A stretch of 64,000 bases of DNA from Sepioteuthis lessoniana (GCA_963585895.1 OY757915.1:96674905-96738904), one strand, 5' to 3'; numbered from the stretch's first letter, positions 10,026-21,052 are shown. The notes: generated by a model not told the origin, from the sequence alone. Numbers and translations are program-made.

Positions 10026-10284
10026 ATGTACAAGAAATTTAAATTTGACCCCCCCCAAAAAACAGAACCCACAAACTCTTTTATTACTTCTACAAAAATA
10101 AAGCAAAATAATTTTAATTTTGTACACTCGAACTTCTGGACATGTTGGTGGATATTATGATCCCAATTTTTCATGCACAGAATCTACTTCATATCCTGAA
10201 AAAAGAAAAGGTTAGAATTAAATTTATGAATTTCAGTCAAAAATATATGGGTTCTGTTTTTTTTTTTTTTTTTCGGTCACCCTG
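10026..10284. mobile_element. MITE with CAGGGTGACC-type terminal repeats
   Basis: Right end GGGTTCTGTTTT...CGGTCACCCTG-TA; left end TGACCCCCCCAAAAAACAGAACCC. It is an inverted copy of the intact element at 62,627-62,855. The outermost left terminus and about 15 bp of target LINE are missing: the LINE word TTTGACC joins the MITE at its own TGACC. TA is the likely target duplication. The ends resemble Tc1/mariner-type MITEs. Confidence 0.85.
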
Positions 10285-10386
10285 TATATGCACAACCCAG
10301 CATCTGTCCTAGAAAATGACACACATAAACTCCTATGGGACTTTGACAAAAAGACGGACCATCTAATCTCGGCCAGAAGAGCAGAC

Positions 10387-10473
<87 letters not shown>
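10387..10473. repeat. (ATA)n(ATT)n microsatellite inside LINE coding sequence
   Basis: About 15 ATA units then about 12 ATT units. It sits where related copies encode D-L-I-I-I-N after the endonuclease PD motif, so the ATA codons for isoleucine are the probable seed. Poly-isoleucine frames on both strands are translations of it. Confidence 0.95.
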
Positions 10474-10854
10474 AAATTGTTGACTTTGCTGTCCCGGCTG
10501 ACCACAGAATAAAACTGAAAGAAAATGAAAAGAAGGATAAGTTCCTCGACCTTGCTAGAGAATTGAAAAAAAAAAAACACTATGGAACATGAAGGTGACA
10601 ATTATACCAATTGTGATTGGTGCTTTTGATACAGTAACTAAAGGATTATTAAAGGGACTGGAGGACTTGGAAGTTGGAGGACGAGTGGAGACCATCCAAA
10701 CTACTGCATTATTGAGAACGGCCAGAATATTGAGAAGAGTCCTGGAGACTTGAGGAGACTTGTTCCAGCGAAAGACTATTAGCTAACGCTGATATGAAAA
10801 ACTCTAATGAATAAATAATAATAATAATAATAATGATAATAATAATAATTGAGG

Positions 10855-11362
10855 AAGGTGATCCTCTGGGAATTGAGCAAGAAATTAAGATTACACCATA
10901 CTACTAAATGGTACATGAACAAACTAGAATCCATCCTGGAGAATGAGACTCACAAAATTCTGAGGGATTTTGAGATGCAGACAGAGTGATAAATACCCCC
11001 CCCCCACAAAAACAAAACAAAACAAGAAAGAATCTGTCGAATAGCGGACTTTGCCGCCCCGGCGGACCACAGAGGGAAAATTAAAGAAAAGGAATGGAGA
11101 AATAAGTATTAAGACCTGACAAGAGAAATAAAAAAATCTTTGGAACATGAAAGTGACGGTGATACCAACTGTAATTGGTGAACTTGGAACAATCCCCAAA
11201 GGATTGGTAAAGGGACTGGAAGACTTTGAAATAAGAAGACAAGCAGAGATCATCCAAAACGCAACATTATTAAGATTGACCGGAATAATGAGAAGAATCC
11301 TGGAGACTTGAGGAGACTTGCTGTCACTCAAACTCCAGTAAAAAACCATCAGCCATCAAAAG
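10855..11362 (+). pseudogene. RLE-LINE fragment: endonuclease to 3' end
   Basis: Second truncated copy directly after the (TAA)n tail of the previous one. It covers TKWYMNKLESILENETHKIL (about 10900-10960), the IADFAAPADHR-like block near 11045 and the conserved C-terminal part (VIPTVIGELGTIPKGLVKGL, about 11160-11220). A C9-10 run at 10,997 replaces the PD motif region. Multiple stops. Confidence 0.85.
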
Positions 11363-13088
11363 ATTAATCACCTTATGTACATGGATGACATCAAGTTGTT
11401 TGCTAAAAATTAAAAAGAATTAGAGACTCTGATTTAACCCGTAACAATATACACCCAGGATATAGGAATGGAATTTAGTATTGAAAAATGTACTATGCTC
11501 ATAATGAAAAGTGGAAAAAGTGAAATAGGGGAAGGAATAGAACTGTCAAATAAAGAAAGAATCAGAGCATTTGGACTTGGACTTGGGAATATTGGAAGCG
11601 GACACCATCAAACAAGCGGAAATAAAAGAAAAAAATAAGAAAAGAGTACCTCAGACGAACGAGAAAACTTCTTGAAACCAATAAGAAATCTTATCAAAAG
11701 GATAAACACCAGCCCAGACCCCTTATAAAATACTCGGGAGGTGCCTGTGGTGTAATGGTTATTGTCGTAGGAAATGGACACGGCGACACGAGTTCAAATC
11801 CTGGACGAGGTTGATTGCATTTCACAAAGCCCTTATACTCTTGGGAAAGATATGAATCCAATTATTCTCCCTCTAGTTATGAGTAAATAGTAGGGCATAC
11901 TGAGTTCTTCAGCCTTGGTGAGGCAACTGGTCTAGGTGAAGGAAAACTCAGAATTCAAACCTGTTAAATACCGCTTAAAAATTTGACCTTGTGTCATATC
12001 CTGCCCGAGCGGAGGGGTTGGGTAAATATGATAAGATACTCGGGACCATTCCTAAAAAGGACCAGGGAAGAACTCAGATAAATGGACAAAAAAGAAAAAG
12101 AAAATTGATGATGATGATGATGCACAAAGCCTTAAATTCGGGAGATGACAGAGACAGCCTATATGTATCAAGACAAAAAGGAGGAAGAGGACTCACCAGC
12201 ATTGAGGACTACGAAGACGCATTAATAAAAGGACTCGAGGAAAACATTAAAAAGAGCAAAGTAAGACTAATTACAATGGTCAGTAAGAGTCCAGTCAAAC
12301 ACAAGGACAAACAGAACAACAGGAAAAAAGAAATGGGAAGAAAGACAAATGTATGGATATTTCAAACGACAAATTGACAAACTCTCGCACAAGAAGACGT
12401 GAACATAGCTAAGAAAGGAAACCTTGAGAGAGGAACTGAATCTCTTCAAAGCGGCACAAAACAATGTCGTAAAGACCAATTATATTAAAGTAAAAATCAG
12501 ATTAGCAAGTTTAGCTTATGTGGTGACAAAGACGAAATGATTAGAATATAAGCGAATGTAGCAAACTAGCGCAAAAGGAGTATAATACTAGATATGACTG
12601 GGTGGGAAAGATTATCCACCGGGAATTATGCAAGAAGATGAAATTTGACCATACTACCAAATGGTATATGCACAAACCAGAATCCATCATGGAGAGGCAT
12701 AAAATTCTTTGGGATCATCTAATCCCGGCCAGAAATCAGACCTAGTGATAATTGATAAAAAAGAAAAAAAAAGAGAGAAATTGACGTATTGCGAGTTTTG
12801 TCGTTCTGGTGGAATGCGGAGTGAAAATCAAAGAAAGTGAAAAGAGAGACAAGTACTTAGACCATGCCAGAGAACAAAGAAAGATGTGGAACACGTGAGT
12901 GACGGTGATACCAATTGTAGTTCGCACACTGGGAACAGATCCTAAAGGTTTGAAAAGGGAGTTGGAAAGGCGAATCGAAACCATCCTGACTACAACATAG
13001 TTGAGATCATCCAGAACACTGAGAGAAGTCCTGGAGACCTAATGAGACTTGCTGTCACTCAGTTTTCAGTGAAAGACCATCTGGTCAT
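11363..13088 (+). pseudogene. RLE-LINE, longest copy: RT palm to 3' end
   Basis: Starts in the reverse transcriptase palm with HLMYMDDIKLFAKN (about 11363-11405, catalytic Y-M-D-D). The thumb region YLRRTRKLLETN follows near 11650. A SINE B (11740-12035) splits it. It resumes with HKALNSGDDRDSLYVSRQKG (about 12120-12180), GRGLTSIEDYEDA, a damaged knuckle near 12515, then the endonuclease and C-terminal blocks to 13088. Many frameshifts; a histidine-containing stretch of the knuckle is lost. The N-terminal half of the polyprotein is absent. Confidence 0.85.
11740..12035 (+). mobile_element. SINE B in RLE-LINE, 10-bp target duplication
   Basis: Full-length: head GGTGCCTGTGGTGTAATGG, B box GAGTTCAAATCCTGG, central domain TGGGAAAGATATGAATCC, 3' end CCTGCCCGAGCGGAGGGG and GTAAATATG. 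The repeat ATACTCGGGA is at 11730-11739 and 12036-12045. Without it the LINE sequence is continuous. Confidence 0.95.
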
Positions 13089-13597
13089 TAGGTTGGTTGG
13101 TTGAGTTTTATTTACACAAGGAGTAAAATAATTATAATACCAGAGTATCATGACCGGCAGGTGTTACCTTGTTTGCCAACATGGGGGGTTCTGATCGGCA
13201 TCCTGTAGATATTGACTCTTCTTATTTCTGGTACGCAAACAAAAAACAAAACAACAGTGCGTCTGAGAGACTCCAAAAGAAAAAATGGACTAAGGAAGAT
13301 AGCAAAAATATAAACCACGGCCATTTTAAAAGCAATCCTGCATGAAGAAAGTATAGGAAAAAATATAATGGAAATTAGGGCAGAATCTGCTAAATCCAGG
13401 AGTGCTTCAGGCTATTATAGGTACTAATACTCCAGGCCAGAATGGACCTGAGAATAAGGGTAATGTCCCCAAAGATCACTTTTCAGACGAACTGTAGTCT
13501 TGCAATCCACGAGAAAAAATGACTGTCAAATGAAGTGATTACTGTAGATGTTACTTGATTTGGGTTTTGGATAACACACACACATTAACATATATAT
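13089..13597. other. Mostly unassigned, with a family A scrap
   Basis: 13089-13400 is unrecognised and begins with a GGTTGGTTGG run. 13410-13490 has minus-strand A words (ACTAATACTCCAGGCCAGAATGG as read on plus). A short (TA)n lies at 13592-13604. Confidence 0.5.
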
Positions 13598-13890
13598 ATA
13601 TATACTCAACCCCTTCGCACGAGCAGGATACAACAAAAGATCAATTTCTAAGCAGAATTTAACAGGTTTAAATTCAGAGTTTTCCTTGTCCTAAATCGGT
13701 TACCATACTAAGGTTGAGGAGTTCAGTTTGCTCAACTATTTAGTCATTGCTGGAGAGAGGATGGTTAGATTCATACCTTTCCCAAGGGTATTAGCGCTAT
13801 GTGAAATGCAAACAGTCTCGCCCACGATTTGAACTCGTGTCGCCGTGTTCATTTCCTACGACGCTAACCAATACACCACAAACACCTTCA
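13598..13890 (-). mobile_element. SINE B copy
   Basis: Full-length minus-strand copy. Plus-strand words: CAACCCCTTCGCACGAGCAGG (3' end), CATACCTTTCCCAAGGGTATT (central domain), GATTTGAACTCGTGTCGCC (B box). Older than the copies at 2187 and 46318, judging by its substitutions. Confidence 0.9.
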
Positions 13891-14016
13891 CTGACACACA
13901 CACATATATAGATAGATATTTAGAATATTTGGATGAACATTATAACATATGAAAATAATTCACGTAGACGATTTTCTTACATACTCAAATGATAAACCTA
14001 CTCTACAAAGTTTTAC

Positions 14017-14018
<2 letters not shown>

Positions 14019-14090
<72 letters not shown>

Positions 14091-14092
14091 AT
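14019..14092. repeat. (CA)n(TA)n compound microsatellite
   Basis: About 24 CA units run into about 12 TA units. The same CA-to-TA junction recurs at 52,470-52,556 and 63,542-63,592. Confidence 0.95.
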
Positions 14093-14596
14093 TATTAAAT
14101 AAAGAAGCTTAGCTTTGACATAAAGATTTATTTATCCCAAAATAATACGCCTTGTAGTACTCAGCTATCAATTAAGTATATCACGGACAACCCTGACCCA
14201 CCTACTCTCAGACGAATTGAAATATACTGACGACAAAAGGATGGATGCTACTTAGTTTAGCTATTATCCAGTCTTGTGTGGTCACCAGTCAAGAACAAAA
14301 CCTGGGAAATTTAGAAAAAAGAAAAGAAAAAGAATCCGCATTTGTCTCCATTTCAACAAAGCTTTCTTTCTCTAAACTTCTTATTGCGTGCGACATATTC
14401 AGAACTTTTTAGACCATTCGGCCTGTGTTGTCTTAATAATGTTAGAGCCACTTATAAATAAATTCACAAGATGACAACTTCTTGTAAAAATAAGAAAATC
14501 AGAGCTTAATTGAGCCAGTGTTTTATCAAAACTATTTTATTACCATTCCATTTTGAATCACTGAATTTCATTCACTCACAACTAAATTTGTGCTCT
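14093..14596. other. Unassigned stretch
   Basis: No gene or repeat family recognised. Confidence 0.5.
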
Positions 14597-15510
14597 GTCA
14601 GTGGAGTTTGAAATACGTTAGCTGTATCTCTTGCAGAGAGATAATACTCCTCCCTAACAAAGAGATGTCTTTGGTATGACACTAAACTGAATCTGATGGT
14701 GTGGCTCCAGTTCTGGAGATCAGGGGAGTATAGAGTACCTCTTCATTGCCTTTACTTCCATGTCCACTCTGACCGAAGTGGTAGTACCTGTTCGGGTCAC
14801 ATCTATGAGTAAAATAGATCTGTTTAAAATTTATTCGAATTTGATCGGAATATTCAATGCCATGTAATAGTAAATTCGAATTTGATCGGAATATTCAATG
14901 CCATGTAATTGTAAATCATTGTACAAACAAATGACTCTCATTAAATAGAAATGATTATGTCAAACCATAAAATTATTAGTACTAGATAGGAATACTTGAA
15001 ACCACGAAGCAAGTTATTTCTATTAGATAGTGTTGTACTGTTGCTAACACCCCTTCAGCACTCTCTCTGATTGATTGACTCATAACCTACTATTAAGGAC
15101 TTGAACAGTTGATTACTAGGTTGATTAATAAGTCGATAATATTCGGACTGATCTTACTTCCTTTCGCTATACAGTATTTTGAACCTCCTCTATTTCTTTG
15201 TAAGTTGTCTTGTTAATTGTTTGTAACTTATTGTACTGTGTTTTTTGTATGTATCCTTTATGACCGGATACTTATGCTGAATAAATATATTGAGCACACT
15301 TCTCTGTGTATCATTCACCACGACGATACAACAGATAGAAATACTTGATATCATATAACTGTGTAAAAAACAAAAAACAAAAAAAAAACTCTTTAGAAAC
15401 AATTACACAAAAAAGTAAATATAAATGTAAAATGAACGCGATTCCCTAATCTCTAGGCATGAAATAACCCTGAACGGGTTGACATGTTGTTAAAGTTAAA
15501 AAGAAAGAAA
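14597..15510 (+). mobile_element. Family A copy split by a solo LTR
   Basis: 5' module at 14,600-14,800 (ACTAAACTGAATCTGATGG, GAGTACCTCTTCATTGCC), then a local 50-bp duplication (AATTCGAATTTGATCGGAAT at about 14,836 and 14,876), then monomers. A solo LTR (15031-15333) interrupts. The variant tail GGGTTGACATGTTGTTAAAG ends it near 15,500. Confidence 0.8.
15031..15333. mobile_element. Solo LTR, 303 bp, 5-bp target duplication
   Basis: Begins TGTTGTACTGTTGC and ends CGATACAACA; the seven terminal bases TGTTGTA/TACAACA are inverted repeats. GATAG flanks both sides (15026-15030 and 15334-15338). AATAAA at about 15,284 would be its polyadenylation signal. The TGTTG...CAACA form with a 5-bp duplication suits a BEL/Pao or gypsy LTR; the internal part has been lost by LTR-LTR recombination. 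Confidence 0.9.
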
Positions 15511-15744
15511 AACAACTCAATTTCCTTATGTATTTGATAATTTCAAGCTTATTTTTCCTCGTATATAATTTTATACAGAATTCATTTTGTATCACCAGTA
15601 AAAATGCATCTCGTAGTTTTATTTCGTTTTTATAAATACAATAAAAGCAAAAGAAAACCAGGAATGGCGTAAAATTGATTCAGAAAAATTATCAGAATGT
15701 TTCTAGTTTGTATAAAGTTCGTAATATTTGAAATAACTAGATGA

Positions 15745-16177
15745 CCCATGAATCCGTTGGGTTCCTGTTGTCAAACCGGGAGACCGGGGTTCAATCCCAA
15801 AGACTTTAAAAATGGTGCTTGATGCCTTCTTGCTTAACACTCAGCATTATAATGTAAGGATCAAGGGTAAAGTGGAGTAATCCAGGGAATGGAGTAGCGC
15901 CCCCACTATACTTTGGTGTAGTAGTTATTGAAAAAGAAACTTTCGGGTTGTCCTTGACTAAGGTCGCCAACTTTAGTTATAGAGTCATGCTAAAGACTCA
16001 AAAATGGTGCTTGATGCCTCCTTGCTTAACACTCAGCATTATAAGGTATGGATCAAGAGTAAAGTGGAGCAATCCAAGGAAAGGAGTAGCGCCCTCCCCT
16101 ACACCTTAGTGTAGTAGCTATCGAAAAGGGAAACTTGGGGGTCACTCTCGACTACAGTCGCCAACTTCTCTTACATA
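15745..16177 (+). mobile_element. SINE D, two units in tandem
   Basis: Unit 1 (15,745-15,982) has the tRNA-like head GACCGGGGTTCAATCCC and body ATGGTGCTTGATGCC...GTCGCCAACTTTAGTTA. Unit 2 (15,983-16,177) repeats the body after AGAGTCATGCTAAAGACTC but lacks the tRNA head. The APE-LINE at 16189 inserted at the end of unit 2. Confidence 0.85.
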
Positions 16178-16188
16178 CTTATCATATT

Positions 16189-18327
16189 GTTGGGTAATTG
16201 ACGTCAAACTTTTCTTCCATTCGCTGAGTCAGCGTCCAGGTGGTGCATCCATATAGTAGTATTGACGCAACCGCTGCTTGGCAAAAACCGCGTTTTATTC
16301 TATCGGACAGGTCTGATTTCATATGACCGATAGGCTATCGATAGCTGTCCATACCTTTACTAGTAGCGTGTTGATGTCATTTTCGGTTGATGACACGCTG
16401 CTTCCGAGGTAAGTGAACCTGTCCACTAATTTTAGAGAATCACACTTTAGTGAGGAGATGTCACCTCTTTGATTAAAGCACATGTATTCTGTTTTGTCTG
16501 CGTTCCCATGGAGGCCTATACCACCAGCTGCCCGTCCCAAACTATGTCACCGGAATTCGGCCTGGGCGAGTGTATTTGCCAGAAACGCTGTTATCAGCGT
16601 TGTCTGCTTTCGTAATAGTTTGTGCGGGGTATCTTCTACTTCTTGCCTTTGCCAGCGTAAACCTATTTCCTTTCATTAAAGCTATATTAAAGCCCGTTGT
16701 CCAGGCAGATAATAAACAGGTATGGGGCTAATGTATTCCTTTGCAGCACACCTACGACAATGTCAAAGTAGTCTATGTATCCATCTTTTACTATTGTGTT
16801 TTTAAATATCATCATTATGGCTGGAACAGTTTCTTTGGGGAGACCCTACGCGAGAAATATTAGTTCTATCTTCCCTCTGTGTATGGAGCTAAATGCCTAG
16901 GAGAAGACTACAAATAATAGTGTCACCTCGAGGTTTTTTGCACGAACACCTAAAATTCGACGGATAGTCAAAATTTGTGATGTTGTGGATTGATTTCTCC
17001 GAAAGCCATTTTGTTTCTTCCTAAGTATTTTCTCAATTTTAGGTTGAGTAGCAGAGCATTGTAGATATTATGGAAGTGAGGGTTATATCTCGGTAGTTCT
17101 TAGGTATTTCGTGGTCACCCTTCTTAAAGAAAGGTAGGATGCAGCCCTTTTGTCTATCTGTCAATACGGCGTTGCACTATCGGAGCAGTATGTCTTCGAA
17201 TTTCCGTGTCTTCCATACTTCTAAGGGTATTTAATCAAAACCTGCAACTTCCCAATTTTTAATTTTTCGTAGTATCAAGTCAAGTTCTTGCGTAAACTGT
17301 CCTAGTTTGATGTCTAGTTGATTACTAATAAGTTTCGTGATAGGTTCATCCGTAATTTTCGGAGGTTTTTCAAATAAATTCTTTAGATATTGTTTTCACG
17401 GGTGTATTCGTTCTTCTTGGCTGGTAGCTTTCAGTTTAGCTCTCGCAGTACTCTTCCTTCATTTACTGTCTGCCATGCTATTCTAGATTGTTTATCTTCA
17501 ACAGAGTCTCTAATCTTATTGATCTGATTTTGGATGTATTCTGTTTGTTCTTTTAGGTATGCGTTAGTTAGTTCATTTTGAGCCTTCTTTAGTTTCTGAG
17601 CGTTGATATTAGTTGGGTTCCTCCAATTGCATAGGGATGTGGTTTTCACGTCTCATCTTTTCTTAACTGTTAATGTTTCCCGGGGGTCTCCTAATTTTTG
17701 TTATTGGTTTAGTTGGTATGCATTCTGCAGCCGCTTCTATGTGGGCTTTGACGAAGTTTTCATATTCGTCACTCAGAGTGGGTGTTTCTGACATCTCCTG
17801 AAGTGCATCGAATTTGTTCCTAAGTATTAACGCATATTTGTGACTAATATTTCTATTGTTAAGCAGGGACCAGTCATAGTGTGCGGTTGTGGTTGTACGC
17901 GCCACATTCCAGCGTAGCCTCAGACGTATCTTTGCCATGATAATTCGGTGATCGGAGGACTCACCGTCGAAAGAGGAATATGCTTCACAATTCAATGCGC
18001 TATTATTCCATTTCTTATTTATAAAGACGTAGTCTATCTGTGCTTTAGCGTTATTTGCATAAATGTTGGTTCATAGTCTTCCTTTCTTTTCTGAAATTTG
18101 GTATTAAGGCATCTTAATCTATTTTCTAGTATGAAATCCGTTAGGTGTTCCTCATTTTTGTTTGACGAGTTGTGTAAGCTGAATTACGTAATTGTTTACG
18201 TTTTTATCTATTTGAGCATTCATGTCTCCACCGATGATTAGAACGTTGTGTTTCGGGATACTACGAACAAGGAAGGATAGTTCGGTATATTTGTATTGTG
18301 CTTTTCCTGGAAGCAATATCCCATAAA
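16189..18327 (-). pseudogene. APE-LINE polyprotein, inverted part: endonuclease to RT
   Basis: In minus-strand order: APE-type endonuclease (YTELSFLVRSIPKHNVLIIG with GGDMNAQI, about 18290-18200; SSDHRIIMAKIRLRLR, about 17960-17910), a linker rich in charged residues (NELTNAYLKEQTEYIQNQIN, about 17580-17520), the early RT, and the C-terminal RT region ADKTEYMCFNQRGDIS and VDRFTYLGSSVSSTE (about 16500-16380), then GFCQAAVASILLYGCTTW (about 16300-16245). The catalytic D-D region near 16,600-16,700 is degraded. Frames are broken many times. The type is RTE-like in its short 3' end and simple-repeat tail. Confidence 0.85.
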
Positions 18328-18621
18328 ACAGCAGCTGCATGGCCACCAACCACCCATCACAAAACCATCTAAATTAGACGAACTAGACATGTGGGACATT
18401 GCTGGAGAAGTAAGGACGAACTCATAAGCGATGTACTCCTGTGGACCACTTCACACAGAAGAGCAAAGATTGGACGACCATCTGGAACATATCAACAACA
18501 ACTCTGTGCTGATACAGGATGTAGCCTGGAAGACCTGCTATGAGCAATGAACGATAGAGATGAGTGGCGAGAGAGGGTCAGGGAAATCTGTGCTAGCAGC
18601 ACGACATGATGATGATGGTAT
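18328..18621 (+). pseudogene. APE-LINE 3' end, direct orientation
   Basis: Encodes the family's C-terminal block (GHCWRS-like, RAKIGRPSGTYQQQLCADTG, WRERVREICASST) with one stop (CTATGAGCAATG), followed by the ATGATGATGATGG tail that marks the LINE 3' end. Confidence 0.88.
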
Positions 18622-18632
18622 CTTATCATATT

Positions 18633-18894
18633 AAAAATCCTCTGCAGTGTTGGAAGGTATATCAATAAATTTATTGACTGGTCATCTCGTGTTGTATAAT
18701 AGCTAGCTAACTAGTTGACCATTATCGTAGCCCCCTGCTACTCAAATCTAAAATCCCTGTTGAAAAAAATGCAAAGTCATCTGTGTCGTCAGTAGGCAGA
18801 ATATTCGCTGCTTCTGGAAACAACGGACTCCGGTATCAACAATAACCTCACCCTTTCGTTGGCGAGTGGAATTTCCCGTTACCAACACGAACTT
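18633..18894. other. Unassigned stretch
   Basis: Slightly GC-richer than its surroundings. No gene or repeat family recognised. Confidence 0.5.
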
Positions 18895-19582
18895 GCCCAG
18901 TCGACTAGGGCTACAGAATACACCGACTGCATCTCTGCAGAGGGGTAGGGCTCCTTAGACGAGTGTCTTGGATATGACACTAAACAATCTGATGATGAGG
19001 CTCCAGTAATTCTGGAGCTTTGGAAAATGTGGAATACTCTTTCATTGCCATGTCATTTAAACTGTGTACTTATGTTAAACTGAATTGTTTGAAATTGAAC
19101 TGTTTGATCATTTAACTGTGTGTAAACAAAAAACTGTGTACTTATGCTTAACTGAATTGTTTGAAATAGAATTGTTTGATCATTTAACTGTGTGTAAACA
19201 AATGACTGATGTTTAATTGATTTGTTAGTGATACAAAGCAATACTTGGAACCATTTAACTTTGTTGACATGCTAAACTGAATTGTTTGAAATAGAACTGT
19301 TTGATCATTCTATTGTGTGTAAACAAATGACTGATGTTTAATTGTATAGTTAGTGATACACAGCAATACTTGAAAAAATTAAACTGTGTAAACAAATGAT
19401 AAATAGTAAAAAAGTAAAACCATTTAACTGTGTGAAAAAAATGAGGTCAGGATTGTATAAAAATGTTATCAACAAAATATGTCTAGAAATCATATACTTA
19501 ATATTTATGTATAAAAGGGATTTAGCATTAAATGACCTACAACTGTTGATATGTCATAAAACCAAACCAAACCATAATAAAC
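18895..19582 (+). mobile_element. Family A copy, complete
   Basis: 5' end CCCAGTCGACTAGGGCTACAG, 5' module to about 19,050, monomers with CATTTAACTGTGTGTAAAC, and the tail TTAGCATTAAATGACCTACAA then GTTGATATGTCATAAAACC. Confidence 0.88.
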
Positions 19583-21052
19583 CGGAAGCTATTTTCGGGA
19601 TAATTCAATTCTGTTGACCATCTCGAGTATAGCTTCCAACTATGGAGAAAAACAGGTTGTATTTGTAAGCTCCTCTCATCGGTATAATGATGTATTTCAT
19701 TATTACTCATATTCAAAGAGTGGCTTCCTGTTTCGACAACATAGAATTTTCGCCACTCACGCACGTGATAGACCATCTGACACGCTACTCTTCTCTGCTT
19801 TATAAGAGCAATCACTGATCACAAACTTCAATTTGCAACCGGGCCTTTGGACTGATCATCTGGTATTTGCCCGGCAGTTGTGTTTGTATATGATTACACC
19901 TTGGCTTCAGAGGGCCGTCCTCTCAGGTTTGTGTCTGCAGGATAAAATTTATTGCTTGGTACCTGAGGAACACCATTAGGAGAATGCCGACGGGGTCAAG
20001 AATTTTTGCTCCTGCCATGCATGAGTCTCGATTCGTGCACAACCCTTACCATAAAACGTACTTGTGCCATATTCTGATACAGTGGGATGTCAGATAAATC
20101 ACAGATCACAGTTTGCGGCCGGGCGTTTTCCTCGTAGAAATGTTTTAGGTCAAAGATTCACATCACACGAGATCCAAAGGTCTAGCAAACCTATGACCAT
20201 TATTTACACCTTCCCATTTCCCTCCCTAACTCCCCATAAAAAATACCTTGTGTTAAATCCTGCCTGGTGAGAGGCATGGATAAATAAGGGTCTTTTACCC
20301 GGAGGCGAAGAGAGTTGGTCTCCTCTCCAATAGTACAAGCACCCCCATACCAGACGCCTCTCCTGTCAGCCTGCTGCCGACGCAGGATCCAACTAATCAC
20401 AGCCGCAGACTCAGTACCCACCGATGTCAGGAATCGACAAATCATAGCTTTACTCTCAAACAGTCATTTTCAGAGCTGAAATACGGAAAGTCATACAGCA
20501 ACGGCTTTTTTCAAGGCTAAAATATGGAAAGTCACCCTGGCAGTCCTTTTCAGGAACATAAATCTTGATTCTTTTTAAGGATCTTTGTAAGTACGATGAA
20601 GAAGCAGCCAGCCAGACACTCTCAGACGTAAGAACAAGTCCACGAGCAAACGACACTGCTCGGACTATCGTCAGCACTTCGAGACCACGTCGACTTACAC
20701 CTTCGGTTGACTCGTGACTGAAAAAGTCGAGACATCAATCATCCGGCCTCCGCAACCCGATGCGTCTGCCTCTCCGACCGTCTCCGGATTCCATTTACTT
20801 CTGGTGTGAAAAATAACAAAGACTGACAATATTTTTTAAGTAGAAATTACAACAACAACAACAACAACACACACACACACACCAAATACTAAACTTGATA
20901 CAATTAAAAAATAAAAAAGAACATCAAATAATTAAATAAAATACTTGTTGGGACGTTTGCCATTCGTTTCAATAAAAAAAAAAAATTGATCACGATCAGA
21001 GAAATTAATAAAATTTTCATTTATGCAACAATGAACCTATCCTTTCCACCCT
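19583..21052. other. Unassigned, GC-richer block
   Basis: Composition is visibly more GC-rich between about 19,800 and 20,820 than in the rest of the window. Two related segments (ATCACTGATCACAAACTTC...CCGGGCC near 19,810 and ATCACAGATCACAGTTTGC...CCGGGCG near 20,100) show an internal duplication. Short open frames exist on both strands, but I recognise none. It could be an LTR, an untranslated exon or a single-copy remnant. An (AAC)n(AC)n microsatellite lies at 20,850-20,882. Confidence 0.4.

Larger units (their letters stand above)
9871..10850 (+). pseudogene. RLE-LINE fragment: CCHC knuckle and endonuclease region
   Basis: C-terminal part of an R2/R4/NeSL-type LINE polyprotein. A CCHC knuckle reads CWQCGDRDETINHIISEC (from about 9910), followed by HDWVGKVIHWEM. 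After a MITE (10026-10284) the frame resumes with the restriction-like endonuclease: NDTHKLLWDFDKKTDHLISA and RRAD in place of the usual R-R/P-P-D, so a key proline is replaced. A microsatellite (10387-10473) then replaces the residues before KIVDFAVPADH-type sequence. The 3' end has the conserved block at 10600-10760 and a (TAA)n tail at 10807-10850. It is dead through insertions and frameshifts. Confidence 0.9.
16189..18621. mobile_element. APE-LINE with 5' inversion (twin-primed), 11-bp target duplication
   Basis: A 2.4-kb insertion with its 5' segment inverted. The 3' segment (18328-18621) is on plus and ends in (ATG)n. The upstream segment (16189-18327) is on minus. Perfect repeats CTTATCATATT lie at 16178-16188 and 18622-18632. 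The border order fits twin priming: the left edge of the inverted part is the coding sequence just upstream of that in the 3' part, while the junction holds endonuclease sequence from far upstream. Confidence 0.92.

Noticed and set aside
10233-10601. Poly-isoleucine open frames on both strands
   Set aside because: They read through the (ATA)n(ATT)n run inside a dead LINE and MITE.
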